NCBI RefSeq assembly: GCF_903893715.1
Contig: NZ_CAITNG010000038.1
Span: 1 to 64,000, forward strand
DNA length: 64,000 nt
Origin: an uncultured Mucilaginibacter sp.
GTDB taxonomy: Bacteria > Bacteroidota > Bacteroidia > Sphingobacteriales > Sphingobacteriaceae
Direction: 5' to 3'
In this document: piece by piece, positions 51,420 through 58,151 of the stretch
Layout: every line of letters begins with the position of its first letter
Position numbering within the stretch: position 1 is the first letter of the stretch
Notes under the pieces: model-generated
What the model saw: only the letters and a program-made list of their open reading frames with translations
Database searches by the model: none
Told to the model about the DNA's origin: nothing
Program-made: the position numbers and the translations under genes

Positions 51420-51448
51420 CGATGGGTTTCAAACCCATCGCTATTTTT
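51412..51448. terminator. Perfect family A palindrome, bidirectional terminator
   Basis: AAAAATAGCGATGGGTTT and its exact reverse complement (18-base arms) around a single C. A and T tracts on both ends allow termination of both the epimerase-like gene (stop 51417-51419) and gltX (stop 51447-51449). Same family as 3343-3383 and 16761-16795. Confidence 0.85.
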
Positions 51449-52967
51449 AGGAACCAAATGCTACCAATGCCTTCTCAATCCGCGCGATAGTTTCTTCGCG
51501 GCCAAGCAGTTCGGCAATATCAAAAACGTGGGGGCCAAATTTGCCGCCTACCAGCATAATGCGGAAGGGCAGCATCACGTCGCCTATTTTAAAGCCCGTT
51601 TCTTCGCACAGGTATTTAAAGTCTATCTCCAGTTGCATGGCCTCAAAGCTTGGCACTTCTTTAAACTGGTTAATCAATGAGCCAAAGAAATCGGTTTTGG
51701 TATCGCTCCATTTGGGTTTTACGGCGTTCAGGTCGTACTCCTTTGGTGTTTCAAAAAAGTAGCCGGCTTGTTGGTAAATGTCGGTGAGGAGTATGCAGCG
51801 GTCTTTAACCAGCGTCAACACTTTGAGCAGTTTCTCGTCATCGGCAACTGCTATGCCTTTGGCTTCCAATATGGTCTTAGCTTCGGGCAACAGCCTTTTG
51901 GCATCTACCTTTTTTATCCATTCGGCATTGTACCATTTGGCTTTTTCGTAATCGAATTTTGCCCCCGCCTTGTTGATGCGTTCGACCGAGAACTTTTCAA
52001 CCAGTTCATCCAACGAAAATATTTCCTGGTCGCCGCCGGGGTTCCAGCCCAGCATGGCCAGCAGGTTTAAAAAAGCTTCGGGTAAAAAGCCGAGTTCGCG
52101 GAAGCCGGGTGTCAATTCGCCGGTTTTATTGTCGAGCCAATCCATGGCATATACCGGGAAACCAAAACGTGCGCCGTCGCGCTTGCTTAGTTTGCCATGC
52201 CCGTCGGGTTTTAATATCAATGGTAAATGCGCCCAATGCGGCATATCGGCGGCCCAGCCCAAATACTTCCATAACAGGATGTGTACAGGTGCCGAAGGCA
52301 ACCACTCTTCTCCGCGAAAAGCGTGTGTAATTTTCATCAGGTAATCATCCACCACTACAGCTAAGTGATAAGTGGGCATACCATCAGCCTTAAGCAAAAC
52401 TTTATCATCAACCTGATTGGTTTCGAAAACCACGTTGCCGCGTATTAAATCGTGAAAACGCACCGTTTCATCGGCCGGAACTTTTATGCGTATTACATGT
52501 GGGGTGCCCTGATCAAGCAAGTGCTCCACCTCGGCTGTTTTGAGGGACGTGGAATTACGCATCTCGCTGCGGTAAAACTGTCCGTATTGAAAGTTTGGTA
52601 TTTCTTTGCGTTTGGCATCCAGTTCCTCGGGAGTATCAAAAGCATAATAAGCATGTCCCTGTGCCACCAGTTTTTCGGCGTACTCGCGGTAGATTGATTT
52701 GCGTTCGCTTTGGCGGTATGGCGCGTAATGGCCACCGGTATGCGGGCCTTCATCGGGTGTAATGCCGCACCAGGCAAGGCAGTCCATTATATATTGTTCG
52801 GCGCCTTCAACAAAGCGGGTTTGGTCGGTATCTTCAATACGTAAAACAAAATCGCCATCGTTTTGCTTGGCGAACAGATAATTGAACAGGGCTGTACGCA
52901 CGCCACCCAGGTGCAAACCACCGGTTGGGCTTGGCGCAAAACGTACACGGACTTTAGGACTTGACAT
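51447..52967 (-). CDS. gltX: Glutamate--tRNA ligase
   Basis: 506 residues. Class I synthetase: the HIGH motif reads HLGG (19-22) within APSPTGGLHLGG, and KLSKR is at 259-263 (GHGKLSKRDGARFGFP). The anticodon-binding helical domain makes up the last 180 residues. A TATCTTTG element ends 5 bases before the ATG. Upstream lies a family C repeat. Confidence 0.96.
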   Translation of the reverse strand: MSSPKVRVRFAPSPTGGLHLGGVRTALFNYLFAKQNDGDFVLRIEDTDQTRFVEGAEQYIMDCLAWCGITPDEGPHTGGHYAPYRQSERKSIYREYAEKLVAQGHAYYAFDTPEELDAKRKEIPNFQYGQFYRSEMRNSTSLKTAEVEHLLDQGTPHVIRIKVPADETVRFHDLIRGNVVFETNQVDDKVLLKADGMPTYHLAVVVDDYLMKITHAFRGEEWLPSAPVHILLWKYLGWAADMPHWAHLPLILKPDGHGKLSKRDGARFGFPVYAMDWLDNKTGELTPGFRELGFLPEAFLNLLAMLGWNPGGDQEIFSLDELVEKFSVERINKAGAKFDYEKAKWYNAEWIKKVDAKRLLPEAKTILEAKGIAVADDEKLLKVLTLVKDRCILLTDIYQQAGYFFETPKEYDLNAVKPKWSDTKTDFFGSLINQFKEVPSFEAMQLEIDFKYLCEETGFKIGDVMLPFRIMLVGGKFGPHVFDIAELLGREETIARIEKALVAFGS

Positions 52968-52984
52968 GGGGGCAAAGATATTCG

Positions 52985-53090
52985 ATTTCGGATTTCGGAT
53001 GTTCGATTTCGGATTTATTTTATTTTTAATTGAAATAACAGGTATGTAAGCGTCTTCTAAATCCGAAATTGAAAATCCGACATCCGAAAT
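52985..53090. repeat. Family C inverted repeat
   Basis: Arms 52985-53017 and 53058-53090 are near reverse complements over 33 bases, built of TTTCGGAT/ATCCGAAA words. One arm matches 9448-9480. It lies between the divergent gltX and histidine kinase genes. Confidence 0.75.
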
Positions 53091-53130
53091 GACACCACAT
53101 CCGAAATAAATAAGTAATTTGTGCAGCTAA

Positions 53131-54348
53131 ATGAACCCATACGAACAAAAACGGCGCTGGAAATATTTATTGCTTGCCTTTGCGGTAGTGATTGCTTTGG
53201 GTTCGTTGCTGTACACCCGCTTTTTGGTGAGAGGACTGGAACGGCAGGAACGCAAAAACGCGCAGATTTGGGCGGCGAGTATGCGGCAGTTGTTCTCGAT
53301 GGATGACAACGACTTTTACAACTATGTTACTTCGGTGCGTGATAGCCTGTCGATGCCGGCCATTGTGGTTGATGAAAAGGGCGATTTTGTATTTGCACGT
53401 GAGCTGGATTCGACACGTACCTGGATACAGCCTTCGGCCGAAAACAGGCAGGTTGGCAAAAAGGCACTTAAATATGATCTCCCTTATTTTAAGGCGAAGC
53501 TGGCCTATATGGCAAGCCAGCATGAGCCTATCCGCATCAATTTATTTAGCAGCCAGTACTGGTTGGTGTATTATCAGGATTCGGTTTTGCTGACGGAGCT
53601 GAGGATATTTCCCTATGTACAATTATCGGTTATCAGCGTATTTTTGCTGATGGCTTATATCGCGTTCAATACCTCGCGTAAATCGGAGCAGGACCAGGTT
53701 TGGGTGGGTTTGGCCAAAGAAACGGCGCACCAGTTGGGCACGCCTATCTCATCGCTGATGGCATGGGTGGAGTTGATAAAAAATAAGTTTAGCGCCGAAG
53801 ATGATCCGCTTGTGGCGGAGATGGAGAACGATATTAAGCGCCTGGAGATTGTTGCCGACAGGTTCTCGAAAATAGGCTCGAAACCGAAGCTGGAACTACA
53901 TAATGTTTACAATGTGGTAAAGGACTACGTTGACTATTTCAAAGTCCGCGTAAGCAACAAGATACATTTCGAATTAACAGGCGACCAAGCTGTAGAGGCC
54001 GGGTTGAATGTGCCCTTGTTTGACTGGGTTTTAGAGAATCTGCTAAAAAACGCTGTAAATGCCATTGACGAGAGCGGGAATATCCGCATTGATATATCGG
54101 CACACCCAACAAAGCCGCAGGTATATGTTGACATTAGCGATACGGGCAAGGGCATACCGCGTTCAAAATTTTTGACGGTGTTTGAGCCGGGCTATACTAC
54201 CCGCAAACGGGGATGGGGTTTGGGATTATCGCTCACCAAAAGGATGATAGAAAATTACCATAACGGACATATATTTGTAAAAGACTCCGAATTGGGGATA
54301 GGAACAACATTCCGCATTATATTAGAAAACCAGACCAGCTATGAATAA
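53131..54348 (+). CDS. Membrane-bound sensor histidine kinase (orphan)
   Basis: 405 residues. Membrane helices at about 11-28 and 161-179 enclose a periplasmic sensor of about 130 residues. The phosphoacceptor is His200 in AKETAHQLGTPISSL, a variant H-box, and the ATPase domain has VLENLLKNAVNAID (N box), DISDTGKGI (G1) and RGWGLGLSLTKRM (G2). No response regulator is adjacent. Overlaps the DinB gene by 8 bases. Confidence 0.93.
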   Translation: MNPYEQKRRWKYLLLAFAVVIALGSLLYTRFLVRGLERQERKNAQIWAASMRQLFSMDDNDFYNYVTSVRDSLSMPAIVVDEKGDFVFARELDSTRTWIQPSAENRQVGKKALKYDLPYFKAKLAYMASQHEPIRINLFSSQYWLVYYQDSVLLTELRIFPYVQLSVISVFLLMAYIAFNTSRKSEQDQVWVGLAKETAHQLGTPISSLMAWVELIKNKFSAEDDPLVAEMENDIKRLEIVADRFSKIGSKPKLELHNVYNVVKDYVDYFKVRVSNKIHFELTGDQAVEAGLNVPLFDWVLENLLKNAVNAIDESGNIRIDISAHPTKPQVYVDISDTGKGIPRSKFLTVFEPGYTTRKRGWGLGLSLTKRMIENYHNGHIFVKDSELGIGTTFRIILENQTSYE

Positions 54349-54850
54349 ACCGGGACCTGAAGAGTACGTGCCGTTTTATGCCACCTATGTAAGCAAGGTT
54401 GGCGACGGTGACATTGTCGACATTTTAGAACAACAAATGCACAGCACCCATGCTTTGGCTAAAAGCATACCTGCCGAAAAAGCCGGATATGCCTATGCCC
54501 CCGGCAAATGGACCATTAAAGAAGTTTGGGGCCATATGGCCGATACCGAACGGGTGATGGCCTATCGCGCGCTGCGTTTTGCACGGAACGACAGCAACGA
54601 ACTAAAAGGTTTTGACCAGGACGATTATATGGCCAACTCGCGTTTTAACGAGCGTACGTTGGACGATTTGGCCGATGAGTTTATGCAGTTGCGCAAAGCC
54701 AACCTGTACTTTTTTAAAAACCTGAACGATGAAGAAAAAAAACGCGGGGGCCTGGCCAGCGGAAACCCTGTTACAGTAAACGCGCTGCTGTACATTATTG
54801 CCGGGCATGAGCACCATCACATCGGTATTATAAAAGAACGTTACCTATGA
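54341..54850 (+). CDS. DinB family protein
   Basis: 169 residues, four-helix DinB fold. Likely metal ligands are His in VWGHMADTERVM (about 65) and HEHHHIGI (about 157-164). It overlaps the histidine kinase upstream and the thioesterase downstream (ATGA), so the three are translated together. Second DinB-type gene of the window, only distantly like that at 20571. Function unknown, perhaps thiol transfer. Confidence 0.85.
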   Translation: MNKPGPEEYVPFYATYVSKVGDGDIVDILEQQMHSTHALAKSIPAEKAGYAYAPGKWTIKEVWGHMADTERVMAYRALRFARNDSNELKGFDQDDYMANSRFNERTLDDLADEFMQLRKANLYFFKNLNDEEKKRGGLASGNPVTVNALLYIIAGHEHHHIGIIKERYL

Positions 54851-55275
54851 GCAAAATTTGGTTTGGCGACCCTACTGTTGACGACATTAATGGCCGCCAT
54901 ACCAACCACATTGGCGCCCTCATCGGGCTGCACTTTACTGAAATAGGCGACAACTACATCAAAGCCACTATACCCGTTGATGCCCGTACCCACCAGCCTT
55001 ATGGCATTTTACATGGCGGGGCGTCGGTAGTATTGGCCGAAAGTTTGGGCAGCATAGCATCGAGCCTGATAATTGACCCTGAAAAATATATGGCTGTTGG
55101 ACTGGAAGTAAATGCCAACCATTTGCGACCGGTAAAAACCGGGCAGGTAACCGGGATCTGCACCCCTATCCACATTGGTGGCAAAACCCATGTGTGGGAC
55201 ATTAAGCTATATGATGACCGGGGGAAGATGAATTGCATCAGCAGGCTGACGGTGGCGATACTACCAAAGCAATAG
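54847..55275 (+). CDS. Hotdog-fold thioesterase (PaaI/MenI type)
   Basis: 142 residues. HQPYGILHGGASVVLAESLG is the hotdog active-site segment, with the catalytic acid in AESLGS; VGLEVNANHLRP follows. Cleaves an acyl-CoA, of the DHNA-CoA or phenylacetyl-CoA thioesterase kind; exact substrate unknown. Last gene of the histidine kinase operon, followed by a family D hairpin. Confidence 0.9.
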   Translation: MSKIWFGDPTVDDINGRHTNHIGALIGLHFTEIGDNYIKATIPVDARTHQPYGILHGGASVVLAESLGSIASSLIIDPEKYMAVGLEVNANHLRPVKTGQVTGICTPIHIGGKTHVWDIKLYDDRGKMNCISRLTVAILPKQ

Positions 55276-55280
55276 CTTTG

Positions 55281-55346
55281 GATGGAAGATGGAAAATGTA
55301 AGATGGAAGACGGCTTTTGGCCCATCTTACATCATACATCTTCCAT
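55281..55346. repeat. Family D inverted repeat, probable terminator
   Basis: Arms 55281-55306 and 55321-55346 (GATGGAAGATG... and CCCATCTTACATC...) are reverse complements with few mismatches around 14 bases. It lies between convergent genes. A fragment of the family is at 23968-24000. Confidence 0.7.
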
Positions 55347-55351
55347 TAAAA

Positions 55352-55717
55352 TCACTCTTCTTTTTTATCAACCGTTTCCTTTTTTTCGATAAGGTACGAG
55401 ATAAATAAACCGAGGCCGCCGAATACCGCGATAAGCGAAAAGTAGATTGCCGGGTTGTGTTTTTCGAAATCCTGTACAGGTGGTGCCATTATCGTGCGAT
55501 CGAGAATGTTGGCTAAAAACAGGCCTAATCCGGCGCCCATTAACAAACAGGCCCATTTTAAGTATCTGAAGGGTGCCGGCTGCGACCGATATGACCTTGG
55601 GTCCATCCCCCGTTCAATCATGGCCATTTTTTGTTTGTTGTACAGGTACACAATTCCAAATATCATGGCAAACATACTTGTGCAAATTATTGCACCTACT
55701 AAATCTCCGCTATTCAT
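55352..55717 (-). CDS. DUF6249-like membrane protein
   Basis: 121 residues with three hydrophobic helices (about 6-24, 52-70, 91-110) and a Lys/Glu-rich tail KKETVDKKEE. The segment KMAMIERGMDPRSYRSQPAP after helix 1 is typical of a Bacteroidota family annotated DUF6249. It precedes, on the opposite strand, an ECF sigma gene. Function unknown. Confidence 0.72.
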   Translation of the reverse strand: MNSGDLVGAIICTSMFAMIFGIVYLYNKQKMAMIERGMDPRSYRSQPAPFRYLKWACLLMGAGLGLFLANILDRTIMAPPVQDFEKHNPAIYFSLIAVFGGLGLFISYLIEKKETVDKKEE

Positions 55718-55907
55718 TTTGTCTAAATTAAAGTTAAAAAATCGATTATTACTGTGTGTTATGTAAGCTATGACAACAGCATTTTTAAACAGGTTACACC
55801 CGGGTACAAATTATTTTCCGGAAAATAAATTTAAGGTTGCATGAATAATTTAATGTAATTTTAAATGTAACCTCAAAACGGGTACATGCGTCAGAGTACT
55901 ATATATA

Positions 55908-56489
55908 ATGCAAAGCAAGCTTACAGATATAGAACTGATAGACCAAACACTGGCGGGTAACCAGGGGGCTTATGCCATCCTGATTAAACGGCACCAGCGT
56001 TTTGTGTTTACGCTTGCCCTGCGTTTTGCCAAAGGCCGCGAGGATGCCGAGGAAATTGCGCAGGATTGTTTTGTAAAAGCATACCGTGCATTGGCTACTT
56101 TTAATAAACAGTCGAAATTTAGTACGTGGTTGTATAGCATAGTATATACTACCTCGATGACGTTTTTGCGGAAAAAGCGATTAGATACTTCGTCGATTGA
56201 CGATGAGAACGTGTATATTCAACTGGAAAACCATTCGTCGGGGATGGACAATAATTTGGCCGAGCAAAAGTCGCGGTCGTTTTATGTGAACCGGGCTATT
56301 GAGCAATTGTTGCCCGACGACGCGATGATCATCACCCTGTTTTACAAGGGCGAGCAAAGTTTAGAGGAAATAGCCCAAACCATGGGCATGGAGGCAAATA
56401 CGGTTAAAGTAAAATTATTCAGGGCGAGGCAGCGTTTAAAAGAACGGTTGGAACAAACCCTTAAACACGAAACAAAGGAGTTGGTATGA
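55908..56489 (+). CDS. ECF (RpoE-like) sigma factor
   Basis: 193 residues. Region 2 (LIKRHQRFVFTLALRFAKGR, then EDAEEIAQDCFVKAYRALATF) and region 4 (YKGEQSLEEIAQTMGMEANT, then VKVKLFRARQRLKERL) are both clear, with no region 3, as in group 4 sigma factors. Overlaps the next gene by four bases; that gene looks like its anti-sigma factor. Its regulon is unknown. Confidence 0.94.
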   Translation: MQSKLTDIELIDQTLAGNQGAYAILIKRHQRFVFTLALRFAKGREDAEEIAQDCFVKAYRALATFNKQSKFSTWLYSIVYTTSMTFLRKKRLDTSSIDDENVYIQLENHSSGMDNNLAEQKSRSFYVNRAIEQLLPDDAMIITLFYKGEQSLEEIAQTMGMEANTVKVKLFRARQRLKERLEQTLKHETKELV

Positions 56490-56983
56490 ATGCGATAGAA
56501 GAAAAATTGTGGGACTATATTGACGGGACCTGTTCGGCCGAAGAGCGGGAAAGCATCGGTAAGCTGATAGCGGGCGATGCGGTTTATCAGAAAAAATATC
56601 GTGAACTGCTGGCGCTTAACGCTGAATTTTTGGCCGTGGAACTGGACGAGCCATCGATGGCGTTTACCTATAATGTAATGGAAACCATCCGCACCGAAAA
56701 CGCCATGCAGCCATTAAAGGCCCGGGTAGATAAAAGGATAATCAGGGGGTTAGGGGTATTTTTTGCGCTTACCATCGGGATATTGCTGGTGTATGTGCTG
56801 ACGCAGGTTAACTGGTCGGCAGAGAATACTATCCCCGTGCAATTTGATTTTACCCTGCCAAAAATTCCGGACTACCTGAACGGTAATGTGCTTATGGCCT
56901 TTATTTTTGTGGACATTATTGTTGCGCTTTACCTTTTTGACAGTTACCTGCGCAAAAAACTGACCCATAAAACAGCACACTGA
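56486..56983 (+). CDS. Probable anti-sigma factor, membrane protein
   Basis: 165 residues. The N-terminal EEKLWDYIDGTCSAEERESI is typical of anti-sigma N-termini in Bacteroidota, but the zinc motif HxxxCxxC is absent. Two membrane helices lie at about 88-107 and 130-155 with a 25-residue periplasmic loop. Four-base overlap with the sigma gene supports stoichiometric coupling. Role inferred from position. Confidence 0.75.
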   Translation: MNAIEEKLWDYIDGTCSAEERESIGKLIAGDAVYQKKYRELLALNAEFLAVELDEPSMAFTYNVMETIRTENAMQPLKARVDKRIIRGLGVFFALTIGILLVYVLTQVNWSAENTIPVQFDFTLPKIPDYLNGNVLMAFIFVDIIVALYLFDSYLRKKLTHKTAH

Positions 56984-57120
56984 CTATAAAAGTGTATGGT
57001 TGAACCAACAATTGTTTATAAAACAGTACCGCGTAAAGTACAACGAAGCGCTGCCAAACCTGCTTGCTTGTCATAATGAAATGGCAAAAAAAGCACAAAC
57101 TATCATGCAGATGTAATTTA

Positions 57121-57268
57121 GCAGCGTTTGCACACCCTGGCGCTGCAATAGCGATACATTTTGGTATACTAATTGCGTTATACCACCTGAGTTGGTAAAC
57201 TTACCAGCTTAATTGTGATAAGGTTTAGGTTGAAAGTCCCCCGGAGCAAGTCTGGGGGGCTTTTTTTG
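57121..57268 (+). ncRNA. Candidate structured RNA ending in a terminator
   Basis: In a 361-base gap without a gene there are three successive hairpins: GCAGCG/CGCTGC (57121-57126, 57141-57146), TACCA/TGGTA (57181-57185, 57193-57197) and AGTCCCCC/GGGGGGCT at 57235-57260 followed by TTTTTTT. The last is a good terminator 250 bases after the anti-sigma stop. It could be simply a long 3' UTR. Confidence 0.3.
57235..57268 (+). terminator. Rho-independent terminator
   Basis: GC-rich stem AGTCCCCC / GGGGGGCT with loop around GAGCAAG and a run of seven T. It ends either the sigma/anti-sigma operon or a separate small RNA. Confidence 0.75.
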
Positions 57269-57344
57269 TTTTTAGGGTACAAAAAAACCGGGTATGCGGT
57301 AAAGCAGAACCGGTTTTCAATATGGATGAGTACAGTTTATTGTA

Positions 57345-57533
57345 CTATTTATCTTCGCGACCTTTAACCAGCACGTTTAAAAACAATGCTGCAGTTAATA
57401 AACCTACCACGCCGCCGATAGGCACCCAGATAAAACCTTTTTCGAGGAATGCGCCGGTTAGACAGCCAAAACCCAGGCCGATAACGTAGTATAGATAGTC
57501 GTAATTTTTTTCTTCTGTTTTATGTTGCTCCAT
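57345..57533 (-). CDS. Small two-helix membrane protein
   Basis: 62 residues from the ATG at 57533. Two glycine-rich helices (about 13-29 and 35-55: YVIGLGFGCLTGAFL and PIGGVVGLLTAALFLNVLV). No family recognised; it recalls AtpZ-like two-helix proteins only in outline. A well-spaced promoter at 57552-57581 supports it as a real gene. Confidence 0.6.
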   Translation of the reverse strand: MEQHKTEEKNYDYLYYVIGLGFGCLTGAFLEKGFIWVPIGGVVGLLTAALFLNVLVKGREDK

Positions 57534-57551
57534 AACAATAATGTGATGAGG

Positions 57552-57581
57552 CAAAAATAGTGATTAATTGATGTTTAGCAA
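57552..57581 (-). promoter_or_regulatory. Bacteroidota-type promoter
   Basis: Minus strand TTG (57579-57581), 19 bases, TATTTTTG (57552-57559). The small membrane protein start follows 18 bases later. Confidence 0.6.
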
Positions 57582-57791
57582 TTTATTTTAAAGATAATTG
57601 GTGAATAGCGTCTATAGGGTTAACCAGATGGAAAAAAATGACATTTTGGCTTGCCGCTTATGAAAAAAAACCTACTTTTGCACCAGTTAAAAATGCCCCT
57701 GGACAGGCATCTGAAAATTAAATTTAAAATGGACACAGGCCCCGGTCATAGTTGTAAACATGATATTCAATTTGCCACACTGTTTAACAGT

Positions 57792-57847
57792 AAAAGCAAA
57801 GAAGTGTTTACGCTGCAGCGTTATCTGCTTTGCTTTTCCATCTGCTA
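57792..57847. promoter_or_regulatory. 56-base imperfect palindrome in the mgtA leader region
   Basis: AAAAGCAAAG (57792-57801) pairs with CTTTGCTTTT (57838-57847), and the centre CGCTGCAGCG (57811-57820) is self-complementary. The whole stretch is symmetrical. It lies in a 570-base gap before mgtA. A 62-codon frame from 57660 crosses it (MKKNLLLHQLKMPLDRHLK); it has no recognised family and I do not call it a gene. No M-box consensus was seen. Confidence 0.5.
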
Positions 57848-58022
57848 AACTCCATTTAGCGGGCCGCAACTCCTATACCCATACTTCAACAACGCTTTGT
57901 GCAGATACCTACCTGGTAAAGTATGCCATTTGGACATACCTGCACCATATTAAACTCCATTACTTTTCGCGCCTGATGGAGCCCCCGACGGGTCCGGGCT
58001 AAGTCTCAAAGACCATTAAATT

Positions 58023-58044
58023 AACCTAATGGTAACATTAGGTT
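58023..58044. promoter_or_regulatory. Inverted repeat upstream of mgtA
   Basis: AACCTAAT and ATTAGGTT, perfect 8-base arms around GGTAAC, about 110 bases before the mgtA start. It may be an operator or a leader hairpin. Confidence 0.45.
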
Positions 58045-58151
58045 CAAAAATTTACACTGATGTTTACCTTGCTGTGAACACTAACAAATAACAGAATATA
58101 CGGGTATGCTATAAAATTGGGTATAGCATCAATTTATAAGGGAAAAGTACC

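Noticed and set aside
57651-57848. Short frame in the mgtA upstream region as a gene
   Set aside because: No family resemblance, weak start context, and it crosses a strong palindrome. Mentioned only as a possible leader peptide.
57555-58151. M-box magnesium riboswitch before mgtA
   Set aside because: I could not find the conserved M-box core words; a covariance search would decide.
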